A stretch of DNA of 64,000 bases from Candidatus Protochlamydia phocaeensis (GCF_001545115.1 NZ_FCNU01000021.1:1-64000), one strand, 5' to 3'. Counted from the stretch's first letter, positions 17,999 to 28,000 are shown. The notes: a model not told the origin generated them from the letters alone. Numbers and translations: made by a program.

Positions 17999-18988
17999 TT
18001 AGCCTTTTCCAAGAGTTATTAAGGTCAATTCAGGCATGGAAAACCAGCGGAACCTCAATACGCTGGCAATGCCTCGATTAATATACGCCCATTTTTTGCC
18101 GATTCTTTTAAGCCCGCGCTTAAATTCTAAGTTTTCAATGCGCGTAAATTTTTTCCATAAGCCGGGCAAATTGACCTGTCCGCCATGAGTATGACCGGCT
18201 AGTATAATCTCTCCCGGATAATTTTTGAGGATAGTAAGCGTATCGGGATTATGGGAAAGAATAATACCCGGATAAAGCGTGTTATAGGACTGAAACGCCT
18301 GCTGGGGCTGAAACCGGCCGAGCGTGTATTCCCCCACTCCGCATATATTTATCCAGCTGTCTTTGACCGCTACCAGCTTAGTCGTATTATTTAAAACTTG
18401 AAAAGGTGTTTGCTCCAATAGATTTATCAACTCTTCATGCAAACCGACTTTCTGCGCTTCAGGCGTAATGGTCTTTGCCAAAGGCGTAGAATTGAACAAC
18501 CGCTTAAATCCCTTGCCAATATCCGAATGCGGCGAAGCGGGCTCCACATCATATTCTCCCCTAGCATTTACCGTTACAAAGCGCTCGTAATCGTGATTTC
18601 CCAATACGGCAAAGCAGCCGAGAGGAGCTTTTAGCGCACAAAGAAGCCGCTTCAACCCTTCTTTATTTTCCAATTTGGAGCGGCAAATAAAATCTCCCGT
18701 GCACACAATCAGGTCGGGCTGCAAACGCTGAATGCGATTAATCATTTTTCTGCTAAGCAAAGGAGAAAAATGATCGTTCCAATGCAAATCACTCATGTGC
18801 AAAATTTTAAGCCCAATTAAATCTTTTGACAAAAGAGGAATGGGCAAAGACAGCCGGGTGAGGGAAAGCAAATGCGGTTCTATAAAACGCGGCCATACGC
18901 CTATCACAGAGGCCATACACCATGCATCCCATAACCATTCCGACCATTTTTTCTTACGCATGTCTTCCCTATTAATTAATCTTCTCAT
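17999..18988 (-). CDS. Membrane-anchored metallophosphoesterase, YaeI-like
   Basis: The 329-residue protein carries all calcineurin-type metallophosphoesterase motifs: MSDLHW (D67, H69), GDFICRS, GNHDYE, SHNPDT and AGHTHGGQ. A tryptophan-rich N-terminal stretch (residues 12-35) could be a membrane anchor or a peripheral helix. It corresponds to CT461 (YaeI family). Its start may lie at ATG 18961 (MRKKKWSEW) rather than 18988. The gene heads the yaeI-ispD-truA operon. The substrate is unknown, and related enzymes act on UDP-diacylglucosamine or other phosphodiesters. Confidence 0.88.
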   Translation of the reverse strand: MRRLINREDMRKKKWSEWLWDAWCMASVIGVWPRFIEPHLLSLTRLSLPIPLLSKDLIGLKILHMSDLHWNDHFSPLLSRKMINRIQRLQPDLIVCTGDFICRSKLENKEGLKRLLCALKAPLGCFAVLGNHDYERFVTVNARGEYDVEPASPHSDIGKGFKRLFNSTPLAKTITPEAQKVGLHEELINLLEQTPFQVLNNTTKLVAVKDSWINICGVGEYTLGRFQPQQAFQSYNTLYPGIILSHNPDTLTILKNYPGEIILAGHTHGGQVNLPGLWKKFTRIENLEFKRGLKRIGKKWAYINRGIASVLRFRWFSMPELTLITLGKG

Positions 18989-19350
18989 CCAAAATTGGAT
19001 TCAACTGTTTACTTTGTAATGAGACAAAATATTTTTTAAAAAGGAATGAGAAGTATAATGTAAGAAATTATAATGCATTGCATTAAATAAAAAAAAGAAC
19101 GTTTAAAAGGCTTTGCTATTCAGAGACTGTCCACGCTCTCAAAGCATGCCTGTTAAAGAAGAAAAAGAGAGAAAGGATAAAAAAAAGCCGTGCCCAAAAA
19201 ATTGTCATCCAGCCGATCCAAGCGACTTGTCTATCCATTAAAATAAAAGAAAACCAATTCTTTGTTGATTGATTCCTTCTTTCTAATCTTGTCCAAAGTC
19301 AGGAAAGGACATAGCTGAATAGATTTAGACACGGCTCCTTGCAAAAGCGA
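18989..19350. other. Intergenic region without a supported gene
   Basis: This spacer separates the 5' end of the yaeI-like operon from the 3' end of the SWIB gene. It is AT-rich. A 31-codon open frame at 19146-19241 (MPVKEEKERKDKKKPCPKNC...) has no ribosome site and is not called. Confidence 0.5.
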
Positions 19351-19641
19351 TTAATGCTTATTAGAACCTGTTAATTCTGGCTCTTTTAAGTGCTTCGCAA
19401 TTTTGCTTGTCATTTTAAACATATCGATGGCTTGTGTAGATCCCAATACTTTTCCAAGTTTAGCATCAGGATTGATATTGCGCTTGTTTGTTTGATCTTG
19501 CAATTTGTGCTTTTTAATATAATCCCAAACGCGTTTTGTCACTTCTGTTCGTGGCATAGGGCCATTGCCGACAATCTCAGCAAGGGCTTCGCTTACTTGT
19601 ACAGGTCTCATAAATGCAGAATTTTTCTTGTCTTTTGTCAT
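19351..19641 (-). CDS. SWIB domain protein
   Basis: The 96-residue protein is a nearly pure SWIB domain (FMRPVQVSEALAEIVGNGPM, TKRVWDYIKKHKLQD, LGKVLG, IDMFKMTSKIAKHL). SWIB domains are eukaryotic chromatin-remodelling modules that occur in Chlamydiae, where they are linked to DNA condensation. It corresponds to CT460. An AAAGGAG site lies seven bases upstream. The short lysine-rich N-terminus may contact DNA. Confidence 0.92.
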   Translation of the reverse strand: MTKDKKNSAFMRPVQVSEALAEIVGNGPMPRTEVTKRVWDYIKKHKLQDQTNKRNINPDAKLGKVLGSTQAIDMFKMTSKIAKHLKEPELTGSNKH

Positions 19642-19790
19642 CCCTAATCTCCTTTGATATTGATGGATACAATTTATAAATGAGAATCTCTAGCTATCTT
19701 ATCGGGATTCTTTTATCTCTGTTACATTTTCTAGTCAAAGCAATTTATTGATCAAGCTCTTAATTGTTATTTAAGTCTCTCGTAAGCAGT

Positions 19791-20039
19791 TTAGGGCTTT
19801 TGTTCGCGCATTTGTCCTTCATTGCGATCCAAATCTCGCTGAGTAGAATCTGCTGGCTGTTTCTTTTTATTATCTTTTTCCTGATGCTTGATTTCTCCAG
19901 ATTTTACGCCTTGCCTATCCCCCTTGCCTGCAGCATGTAATTGATTCTCAGGAGCTTTTTCTTTATGGGATCCGGTTGGTTCCTCATAATTTTTCTTTTT
20001 TTCTTCTTCTTTTGAACAATTTTGATCTTGCTTTGACAT
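19791..20039 (-). CDS. Small, highly charged hypothetical protein
   Basis: The 82-residue product is almost entirely Lys, Glu, Gln, Asp and Asn (KEEEKKKNYEEP ... EKDNKKKQPADS), with no hydrophobic core, so it should be disordered. A good AAGGAG site precedes ATG 20039, which supports translation. No family is recognised. Such hydrophilin-like proteins are sometimes stress-related, but that is only analogy. Confidence 0.55.
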   Translation of the reverse strand: MSKQDQNCSKEEEKKKNYEEPTGSHKEKAPENQLHAAGKGDRQGVKSGEIKHQEKDNKKKQPADSTQRDLDRNEGQMREQKP

Positions 20040-20302
20040 ACTTACTCCTTTAATATAGCAGCTCCTTCAAGTTTCTTAATGAAAGATATTTTTTTAACAT
20101 ACTCTTCTTGGAATTGATTGCAAACAGGGAAGGAAGGGAATAAACGCTTTCTAAAGAGCCTAAAATAAAATGCCAAAGCAAGAATTTATTAAGTTATTTA
20201 AAATTAGCGGTTTAATCGTTGAATCATTTAGATAACCTTGAAGTAAACCGCTAATCCTGGCACCCTGAACTTATTAAGGATAGATGAGCATATTTCTTAT
20301 TT

Positions 20303-22528
20303 GTGAGCATTCGCATGTGCAGCAGTAAAACGAGTTTAACTTTAGAACAGCAAATCCAAGAGTTGACTCTCTTGACCTCTTCTCTTCAAAAAGCTTCAAA
20401 TACGCTTGAAAAGCTCTCTATTTTAAATTCTCTTCCGGTTGTACAAGAGTTCCTTCATTCCCCGAGTCCTTTAAAAACTTTTCTAGCCGGATTGAATCCC
20501 GAGTGCGATTACGTCATTAAATCCATCATAGCCATTGGCCAAGGCCCTATTGTTTTTAATATGCATCACACTAAAGACGATTGGCCAGACCGCTTGAGAA
20601 ACCTGCTGGAGCAATTACTGAATTTAGAAGATTTTTACCGCTATATGGGCGGGATCATCGGCTATCATCTCACCGTTTTAACTTTCATCGTCAATCAAAA
20701 TAACTCTTCTGGCGCTGCTCTAGATCACGCACAATACATCCATCCGGAAGGGCTTTATTTGGGCCAGGACAATCGCGAAGTCAGGCAATCCATTGATTGG
20801 GGAATTGAAAGCCTAGATCAACTGGGAGAAATTTATCCCGTCGGCGGAGCGGGAGATCGCCTCAACCTCATAGATGAATATACAGGCGTTCCTTTGCCGG
20901 CAGCCGTTCTTCCATTCTTGGGCCGCACTCTTTTGGAAGGGTTAATCCGAGACTTACAAGCGCGCGAATATTTATACTTCAAATTATATGGCAAGCAGCT
21001 GCAGACCCCTATTGCCATGATGACCTCTATAGAGAAAAACAACCATAATCACATTTTGGCCATTTGCAGGCAGAATCGCTGGTTTGGCAGATCCCCTCAA
21101 AGTTTTTACTTTTTTATTCAACCGCTTGTGCCCGTCATTACTCAGGAAGGAAACTGGTCATTATCTTCTTCTTTGACTCTTACCCGCAAACCAGGAGGAC
21201 ATGGAGTTCTTTGGAAATTGGCCGAAGAGCAAGGCGTCTTTGATTGGCTGCTTGCACAAAAGAGGCAGCATTGCTTAGTCAGGCAAATTAACAATCCTTT
21301 AGCTGGGACGGATTGCTCTCTGTTGGGATTAATAGGGATTGGATGCAAAATGGACAAAGCGCTTGGTTTTGTTTCATGCGAGCGGTTGTTAAATAGCGCC
21401 GAGGGGACTAACGTTGTCATCGAGACGCAAACAAGCGAAGGCTTTGAATACCGCCTGACCAATATTGAATATACGGATTTTGCTCAAAAAGGCATTGGAG
21501 AAGAACCAGCCAAGCCTGGCAGCCCTTTCTCAATCTACCCGACCAATACGAATATTTTATTCGTCCATATTCCCTCTATCCGAGAAGCGCTGAAAGACTG
21601 TCCGATCCCAGGCCAATTGATTAACATGAAATCAAAAGTCTCCTATATTGATCCGGAAGGAAAGGCTTCTGCTGTACTTGGAGGCCGCCTGGAATCAACC
21701 ATGCAGAATATTGCAGACTATCTTGTCGATCGTTTCAAACATCCCCTTAAACGGGAAAATTTTAGAAAAAATTTAAGAACTTTTATCGTCTATAATCAAC
21801 GGGTTAAGACCATTTCGACGACCAAGAAATCTTATAATCCCGGTGAATCGCCCGTGTCTACGCCTGAACAGGCTTATTATGACATGCTCTCGAACAACCG
21901 CAACCTTCTAGAGCAAAATTGCCAATTTGACATGCCGCCAAATGCAAATGTAGAAGAGTATTTAAAAAAAGGCCCTGCTTGTATTTTTCTCTTTCACCCT
22001 GCCCTTGGTCCTTTATATGCCATTATTGCCCAAAAAATTCGCAAAGGCCGTTTTGCCCCAGGCGCAGAGCTCCAGCTTGAAATCGCTGAAGTGGATATTA
22101 GCTCCCTTGATTTGACAGGCAGCTTGCTCATTGAAGCGGCGGAGCCTTTAGGAACAAAAGGACAAGACGGACTCTTGTCCTATGGACGCGAAAGCCGCTG
22201 CATGCTTCACCGCGTCGTCGTCCGGAACAAGGGCGTCGATTACCAAGCCGAACACACGTTCTGGAAGAATCAAATCAAGCGCCAAGAGTGCGTCAAAATT
22301 ATTCTGCATGAAGGGGCTGAATTTTTTGCCGATCAGGTGACGTTAGAAGGCAATTGCCTCTTTGAAGTCCCGGCCTTCCATCGCTTGACGCTTTCTGCCA
22401 ACCAGCAAGGAGAATGGGTAGAAGAACTTGTTAAAATCGAACGGCCCACTTGGCAATGGGAATACAAAATCGAGAAGGAAAATTTCATTAAATTAAGTAA
22501 AAAGGAAAGTCCGCTCTCAACCTCCTGA
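20303..22528 (+). CDS. UGP3-like UDP-glucose pyrophosphorylase homologue
   Basis: The 741-residue protein belongs to the UDPGP nucleotidyltransferase group. VGGAGDRLNL (180-189) replaces the usual LAGGxGTRLG loop. It continues LPFLGRTLLEGLIRDLQARE, IAMMTSIEKNNHNHI and KPGGHGVLWKLAEEQGVFDW. The C-terminal half has NTNILFVHIPS, GGRLESTMQNIADY, LFHPALGPLYAI, ELQLEIAEVD and FEVPAFHRLTL. This whole arrangement is that of plastid UGP3, which makes UDP-glucose for sulfolipid, and not of bacterial GalU. The C-terminal part probably forms a beta-helix. GTG 20303 and ATG 20315 are both possible starts, and neither has a clear ribosome site. It is not linked to any sugar operon here. Confidence 0.82.
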   Translation: MSIRMCSSKTSLTLEQQIQELTLLTSSLQKASNTLEKLSILNSLPVVQEFLHSPSPLKTFLAGLNPECDYVIKSIIAIGQGPIVFNMHHTKDDWPDRLRNLLEQLLNLEDFYRYMGGIIGYHLTVLTFIVNQNNSSGAALDHAQYIHPEGLYLGQDNREVRQSIDWGIESLDQLGEIYPVGGAGDRLNLIDEYTGVPLPAAVLPFLGRTLLEGLIRDLQAREYLYFKLYGKQLQTPIAMMTSIEKNNHNHILAICRQNRWFGRSPQSFYFFIQPLVPVITQEGNWSLSSSLTLTRKPGGHGVLWKLAEEQGVFDWLLAQKRQHCLVRQINNPLAGTDCSLLGLIGIGCKMDKALGFVSCERLLNSAEGTNVVIETQTSEGFEYRLTNIEYTDFAQKGIGEEPAKPGSPFSIYPTNTNILFVHIPSIREALKDCPIPGQLINMKSKVSYIDPEGKASAVLGGRLESTMQNIADYLVDRFKHPLKRENFRKNLRTFIVYNQRVKTISTTKKSYNPGESPVSTPEQAYYDMLSNNRNLLEQNCQFDMPPNANVEEYLKKGPACIFLFHPALGPLYAIIAQKIRKGRFAPGAELQLEIAEVDISSLDLTGSLLIEAAEPLGTKGQDGLLSYGRESRCMLHRVVVRNKGVDYQAEHTFWKNQIKRQECVKIILHEGAEFFADQVTLEGNCLFEVPAFHRLTLSANQQGEWVEELVKIERPTWQWEYKIEKENFIKLSKKESPLSTS

Positions 22529-22996
22529 GGTTAAGAATAACCTATTAGAGGATGTATTAAAAATCGCTAGTGACTTCATTCGCGTTCTTTTCCCTAAAGC
22601 AACTAATCTCAAAATTTGGCTAAGTATAAAAGGCAATGAAGATGCCCCTGACGCCCTTTAATGAGCCTGTTAAAAGAGTTAATGGAACTAAAGGAAGAGC
22701 AGCGCATTCAAGAAGAAAAGGCTTCTTTAAAGCAAAGCGTGGTTCAAACCCAATTTAAATGGAAGCGTTTATAGATTGCTGCCAAGAAGGCCAAATGGGC
22801 CAGCAAAAACTTATGCTTTAAGGGCTATATTGTCGATTATAAAGACCTATCCATCTTTTCTCAGCTACTTTAGAAGACTTATCAGCGCATGCTCCTTCAA
22901 TAGCCCGGAATTGATCAGCTAGGCAATGATGCATGCTGATGCTTGATGAAATCTTTTAAATTCATAATGACCTTCGCTCACTCCTTCTGCCTATTG
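22529..22996. other. Intergenic region with a dispersed repeat and a 37-codon remnant
   Basis: The left part (22546-22594) is a member of the dispersed repeat also found at 48584-48631 in the opposite orientation. ATG 22661 opens a 37-codon frame (MSLLKELMELKEEQRIQEEK...) that resembles the end of a coiled-coil protein and may be a gene remnant. Nothing else is recognised. Confidence 0.4.
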
Positions 22997-24439
22997 CTAA
23001 GACATTTCCCGGCTAAGATAGCGCTCGACAAAAGGGCAGCCATCACAGCTTGCTTCAAAATGCAAGCAGAAATCTTTATGCAGTTGATAGGCTCCTTGAG
23101 CCATTTCGGAGTACTTTAAAAGATTCTTTTTGGAACTTTCCCCAAAAAAGCGATGCATCAAATAACGTTTCTTACTGGAGAGAGGAGATTTTAATGTTTG
23201 GTATAGCCGTTGAAAAGCGCGCCATTCCTCATAATCTCCTTTTTCTTTAATAGTGGCATAAAGCAAGGGCAAATACGTATTGATTAGCATCTCTCGCTTG
23301 AGATCTTCTCCGACCAACGGCAACTCTTCTCTTTGAACGCAAGCTTCAAAGGTAAAGTGCCGCTTCCAATAGGGGTCTTCATAATTGGGAATAAGGTCAA
23401 TGAGCCGCTGCACCAGTTTAACCACTTCTTTCGGAGATTGGACATCTATCGCCTGCGCTTGCCAGACCGCTAATAAATCAAACCACAAAGAATCGAGTTT
23501 GCGATCTTGCAGAAGCTTGACTAAATAAGCCAAGCGTCGAATAGGATGATTGAGCGGCCGGATGCGGTCCAAGCGCAGCGAGGCTTGGTGGATAATCTGA
23601 TCTTTCCATGCACCCCAAGCTGTTCGCAGCTGTTGATAATAGATCGACTGCTCCCAACTCCATTTACGCCCCTCTTCGAAAAAGCCGCAGCAACCCAAAG
23701 CGATGGCCAATAAATCGGAATAAGGAAGATCCCGGTAGGGAAGCAAAAATAAAAATAGCTCTAAGAACGCCTCCGCATTGTGCCGATACCCCAGAGCCAT
23801 CGCCATGCCTCCTGCCAACTGAAGAGAACGGTCGGCCAGCCGATTTTGCAAATAATCAGCTTTTCTTTCTAAACGCCAGTAAGCGGCTGACATCAACAAA
23901 TCTTTAATTTGAGATTCGCTTAAACGCTGAAAAAGCTCTTTCTCGCATTTCCCGCTGCTGACAAAGCGTCTATAAGGATAAAGATCTAAATCGACCAAGC
24001 GCATGAGACGGGAAAGCGGAACGCTCAAGCTTTTCTCCACATAAACTTGGACGGCAGCCTGGCCGTTCTCTTTCCTAATAGATAATGCACGAGACGGAAG
24101 GTGGTAGGACAGATGCAGCATGACTTGATTGTAGCGGGGATCTTGATGATGGCCGTGAGCATACCACTCCTCATCGCTTAAATGAATCTCTATATCGCCT
24201 CTATACTCTTGCTTGCCAATGCGGATATGGGCCTTTAAAAAATCGGGCCCTGCCTCTGTATTCCAAATTCCAGGAGAAAGCACCTCTATTCTCTCCCCTT
24301 CTTTAGTCGTCCACCCGCGCACATATTTTTGTTCCAGCCAGACAGCTTGCAAATGCCTTTCAGTCAGTAAAGCGTAAGCCTGTTTTTTTTCCGATGCGCA
24401 CGGGAAGGGATCGAGAAGATGAGGATAAAGAGAGAACAT
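22997..24439 (-). CDS. DUF2851 family protein
   Basis: The 480-residue protein has the DUF2851 hallmark near the N-terminus: LQAVWLEQKYVRG, LSPGIWNTEAGPDFLKAHI, then GDIEIHLSDEEWYAHGHHQD and YNQVMLHLSYH. The end is cysteine-rich (DFCLHFEASCDGCPFVERYL), and C-x2-C could bind metal. The family occurs in Bacteroidetes and Chlamydiae and has no known function. No signal peptide is visible. It stands alone between larger intergenic gaps. Confidence 0.8.
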   Translation of the reverse strand: MFSLYPHLLDPFPCASEKKQAYALLTERHLQAVWLEQKYVRGWTTKEGERIEVLSPGIWNTEAGPDFLKAHIRIGKQEYRGDIEIHLSDEEWYAHGHHQDPRYNQVMLHLSYHLPSRALSIRKENGQAAVQVYVEKSLSVPLSRLMRLVDLDLYPYRRFVSSGKCEKELFQRLSESQIKDLLMSAAYWRLERKADYLQNRLADRSLQLAGGMAMALGYRHNAEAFLELFLFLLPYRDLPYSDLLAIALGCCGFFEEGRKWSWEQSIYYQQLRTAWGAWKDQIIHQASLRLDRIRPLNHPIRRLAYLVKLLQDRKLDSLWFDLLAVWQAQAIDVQSPKEVVKLVQRLIDLIPNYEDPYWKRHFTFEACVQREELPLVGEDLKREMLINTYLPLLYATIKEKGDYEEWRAFQRLYQTLKSPLSSKKRYLMHRFFGESSKKNLLKYSEMAQGAYQLHKDFCLHFEASCDGCPFVERYLSREMS

Positions 24440-24573
24440 GGCGAATGATTAATTATTTTTTGAGACAAACCATAAGCCATTTCTGCTATTTTTTTCTAAT
24501 ATTTATCTGAATTAAAAAATATAGAGGAAGGAAGGAGCGCAGCAGCAAGCGGCCACGCTCCAAAAATAGCGGA

Positions 24574-25779
24574 TTAGGTCAATACCTTCACAACACCCCA
24601 TGCTTTGCCAACATTTTGCCAGATGGCATCCGTCTCAGGGAAAAGCTCTTGGGCCACTTTCATGGTAACAGTGGCGTATTGCGGATAGGTGACGTTAGCC
24701 GGACATAAAGGCAGAGCGGCAACCCGAATTTTTTCAACCGTTTCCCAAGTGGGGAGGTTCTTGGCATCCGCGCATAAAACGGCCGTTTCATAATACCATT
24801 TGAGGCCGACAGCCGAAGACAAGTGCGGATCGACATCCTGCGCATGATCCTTCCAGCTCAGATAGTCATCATAGCCCGCTTGCGGATCGCTGCCCAGATA
24901 CGGATCATCTTTATAGCCGTTTCCTGGCTGCTTCATATCGCGCAGCGCATAGCTAGGATTGTCTCTAAATAATCCCTGACCGATGCGCCATGGGCAATCC
25001 TCATCGCGCGGCATTTTTTTGTCTTTTTGCTGTAAAGCAGCGACGGCCGCTTGGTCCGAATTAGCTTCATTTATTCCGCCTGCATCCGCTACATAATCAA
25101 TCCCCGTCGGTTTGCCTGTCTGGCTCACCTTCGCTCCTCCCAACTCTTGCGTTACCATATGGGAGATTTCATGAATGCCGACTGTCGGCTCTCCGACTAA
25201 CGGTTTAAAGAATCTGCCATCGCCGTAAACCATTTCACCTGGCTGGGGAGTCCAAAAGGCATTGTCATAGCCTGTTTTCGTTCCGGACGCTCCGCCGTAA
25301 TGAACAATAGACACTAAAGGTAATGTGCTAGCCACAGATTCGGCCAGCAGCTTATTTAAATCAATGCTATGCACAGATTTGTAAAATTGCTGCGTGACGG
25401 CTGTGATGTCATAGGCTTGATTGACGACGGGATCCGCACTTTCGTTTGTTTTTTTGCCTACATCTTGGCGTTGAAGAATGCCCTTAGTAAAATTTAAAGG
25501 GATATAATGACTGCCGGCAGAATACACTTTATTCAACGCTTTATCGCTGCCGAATAGCTCTTTTATCTTTTCACGCAATTCAACCGTCAAAGGGTGATAA
25601 TGCTGGATTAACTCTTGCAAATCTTTAATATGCGCTTCAAAGTGTTCTATCAATTCCTTCCCAAGCTCAGTTTCCTGATGCTCGGCCTTACATTTTTCTA
25701 AAGCTGTTTTAAAAAAACTATGCCCCACAAAGTTTGGATGCCATGCCTGAACAACTGGCGATGATGAAACAGATTGCAT
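24574..25779 (-). CDS. M4 (thermolysin-like) metallopeptidase without signal peptide
   Basis: The 401-residue protein carries HEISH (H203, E204, H207) and GGINEANSD (E238, D242), the two zinc-binding motifs of M4 peptidases. DPHLSSAVGLKWYYETAV then matches the C-terminal active-site histidine region of thermolysin. The family normally has a signal peptide and a long propeptide. Both are absent here, and only a helical N-terminal region of about 100 residues precedes the catalytic domain. Export, if any, would have to be by another route such as type III secretion, which is speculative. All catalytic residues seem intact. Confidence 0.8.
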   Translation of the reverse strand: MQSVSSSPVVQAWHPNFVGHSFFKTALEKCKAEHQETELGKELIEHFEAHIKDLQELIQHYHPLTVELREKIKELFGSDKALNKVYSAGSHYIPLNFTKGILQRQDVGKKTNESADPVVNQAYDITAVTQQFYKSVHSIDLNKLLAESVASTLPLVSIVHYGGASGTKTGYDNAFWTPQPGEMVYGDGRFFKPLVGEPTVGIHEISHMVTQELGGAKVSQTGKPTGIDYVADAGGINEANSDQAAVAALQQKDKKMPRDEDCPWRIGQGLFRDNPSYALRDMKQPGNGYKDDPYLGSDPQAGYDDYLSWKDHAQDVDPHLSSAVGLKWYYETAVLCADAKNLPTWETVEKIRVAALPLCPANVTYPQYATVTMKVAQELFPETDAIWQNVGKAWGVVKVLT

Positions 25780-25955
25780 ATCAACCCTCCTATTAGTTTT
25801 TTCCGTTTAGAGCTTCATTCCATTCATAATGGGTTTAGTTTGCTTTGTCAAAAAATTTTTTTATTTTTTACTATTTCACTCCACATGCATTATTCAATTT
25901 ACCAAAATCAGTTGTTGCTTTATAATCATCCTCAATTCCATTCGGTATTTTCTTT

Positions 25956-26039
25956 GCGGCCATGGCGGAATTGGTAGACGCGCTAGATTCAGGTTCTAGT
26001 CGGGGCAACTCGGTGGATGTTCGAGTCATCTTGGCCGCA
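25956..26039 (+). tRNA. tRNA-Leu(CAG)
   Basis: The 84-nt class II tRNA pairs GCGGCCA with TGGCCGC and has discriminator A. The anticodon stem CTAGA/TCTAG encloses the loop TTCAGGT, giving anticodon CAG. A long variable arm follows. CCA is not encoded. It lies 146 bases upstream of lepA. Confidence 0.93.
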
Positions 26040-26185
26040 ACTTTTTCGATCTTTATTTTCTTGTAGCGTTGGCCCTATTTCAATCGAGCATGAGAGAGAG
26101 ATTATCTATTTCACTCCCCTCTTGAAAAGTTTAGCTAAATCAATTAAATTTATTTCTCTTCCTAATTATTTTGGAAAACTATCAC

Positions 26186-27994
26186 ATGTACAAATACAAC
26201 ATAAAAAATATTCGTAATTTTTCAATTATTGCTCATATCGACCATGGCAAATCGACTTTAGCTGACCGTCTCCTTGAGTTGACTCATACTGTTGCCGCCC
26301 GCGATATGCAAGAGCAGCTTCTCGATGACATGGACTTAGAGCGAGAAAGAGGGATTACCATCAAAGCGCATCCTGTCACCATGTATTATGAGGCCAAAGA
26401 TGGCGAAATTTATCAAATCAATTTGATTGACACTCCCGGCCACGTTGACTTTACTTATGAAGTGTCGCGCTCTCTTGCCGCTTGTGAAGGAGCTTTGCTT
26501 GTCGTCGATGCCGGCCAAGGCGTGCAAGCGCAAAGTCTGGCAAATGTCCACTTGGCTTTGGAAAGAAACCTGGAGATCGTTCCCGTTATCAATAAAATTG
26601 ACCTTCCTGCCGCAGATGTGGAAGGCGTCCGCAAGCAGATCGAAGATGTGATCGGACTAGACGCATCGGATGCCATTGGCTGCTCGGCTAAATCGGGCAT
26701 TGGAATAGACCAGGTATTAGAGCGCATCTTGACTTCTGTTCCTTCTCCAAAAGAGCCGGAAGACGACCTTCTGCGGGCCTTGGTTTTTGATTCACATTAT
26801 GACACTTATCGCGGCGTAATGGTGTATATCCGCATCATGAGCGGTGAAATCAAAAAGGGATCGCTGATTAAAATGATGGCGACCAATAAAAATTTCGAAG
26901 TGTTGGAAGTGGGAATGTTTACGCCCAAAGAAAAGCCTGTCGATTCTTTGCGACCAGGCGAAGTGGGCTATATGATCGCCAATATTAAAAACACGACGGA
27001 TGTCAAGATCGGCGACACCATTACTTTGCAGAAATACCCTGCTGCCGATCCATTGCCGGGCTTTCGCTTGATCCGACCTGTCGTATTTGCCGGAATTTAT
27101 CCCATTGATGCAACGGATTTCGAGGCTTTGCGCGATGCGCTCGTCAAGCTTCAGCTCAACGATTCGGCCTTGCATATCGAACAAGAAAGCAGTACGGCTT
27201 TGGGATTTGGATTCCGCTGCGGATTCTTGGGCCTTCTTCACTTGGAAATCGTCTTCGAACGCATTCAACGTGAATTCGACATCGACATCATTTCGACAGC
27301 TCCAAGCGTCATTTACCGCTTTACGCTCAATGACGGAACATCCAAAGAAGTGGACAATCCCGCCCATTATCCTGATCCGACCTTTATCGACTTAGTCGAA
27401 GAGCCTTGGGTCAAATGCCATATCATGATCCCGTCGGAATACTTAGGAGCCATCATGAATCTGGGGATGGATAAGCGCGGCGTCTGCGTAAAGACAGAAA
27501 CCATGGATGCGAGACGCTTGCTGCTTACCTACCGCTTTCCGCTAAATGAAATTATCACCGATTTTAATGACAAGCTCAAGTCCATTACGAAAGGCTATGG
27601 ATCATTTGATTATGAATTCGACTCTTATGAACAAAGCGATATCATTAAACTTGAGATTCGGGTCAATGAAGAGCCTGTTGACGCATTTTCATGCCTAGTC
27701 CACCGCTCTAAGGCAGAAAGCAAAGGAAGGGCCATCTGCGCCAAGCTGGTAGAAGTCATTCCCATGCAATTATTTAAAGTCCCCATTCAGGCCGCAATTG
27801 GCGGAAAAATCGTCGCTCGTGAAACCATACGCGCCATCACCAAGAACGTGACCGCAAAATGCTATGGCGGAGACATCACTCGTAAACGCAAGCTATGGGA
27901 AAAGCAGAAGAAAGGGAAGAAGCGCATGAAGGAGATAGGAAAGGTCAACATCCCTCAAAGCGCTTTCATGGAAGTTTTAAAAGCAGGCGACTAA
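26186..27994 (+). CDS. lepA: Elongation factor 4 (LepA), ribosomal back-translocase
   Basis: ATG 26186 gives [20 protein letters not shown], the usual LepA start, and is preferred over the TTG at 26171. The 602-residue GTPase has the P-loop AHIDHGKST (16-24), then DTPGH and NKID. The C-terminal LepA-specific domain ends [20 protein letters not shown]. It binds ribosomes and assists translation under stress and 30S biogenesis. The length is normal for the family. A hairpin follows the stop. Confidence 0.97.
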   Translation: MYKYNIKNIRNFSIIAHIDHGKSTLADRLLELTHTVAARDMQEQLLDDMDLERERGITIKAHPVTMYYEAKDGEIYQINLIDTPGHVDFTYEVSRSLAACEGALLVVDAGQGVQAQSLANVHLALERNLEIVPVINKIDLPAADVEGVRKQIEDVIGLDASDAIGCSAKSGIGIDQVLERILTSVPSPKEPEDDLLRALVFDSHYDTYRGVMVYIRIMSGEIKKGSLIKMMATNKNFEVLEVGMFTPKEKPVDSLRPGEVGYMIANIKNTTDVKIGDTITLQKYPAADPLPGFRLIRPVVFAGIYPIDATDFEALRDALVKLQLNDSALHIEQESSTALGFGFRCGFLGLLHLEIVFERIQREFDIDIISTAPSVIYRFTLNDGTSKEVDNPAHYPDPTFIDLVEEPWVKCHIMIPSEYLGAIMNLGMDKRGVCVKTETMDARRLLLTYRFPLNEIITDFNDKLKSITKGYGSFDYEFDSYEQSDIIKLEIRVNEEPVDAFSCLVHRSKAESKGRAICAKLVEVIPMQLFKVPIQAAIGGKIVARETIRAITKNVTAKCYGGDITRKRKLWEKQKKGKKRMKEIGKVNIPQSAFMEVLKAGD

Positions 27995-28000
27995 CGATTT

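Noticed and set aside
19146..19241. A 31-codon frame MPVKEEKERKDKKKPCPKNC...
   Set aside because: It has no ribosome site, and its Lys/Cys-rich content may be chance in an AT-rich gap. Not called as a gene.
22661..22774. A 37-codon frame MSLLKELMELKEEQRIQEEK...
   Set aside because: It is coiled-coil-like but short, without a ribosome site or family. Recorded as a possible remnant only.
26041..26217. Short open frames around tRNA-Leu(CAG), such as 26017-26217
   Set aside because: They overlap the tRNA or the lepA start and have no ribosome site or known domain.
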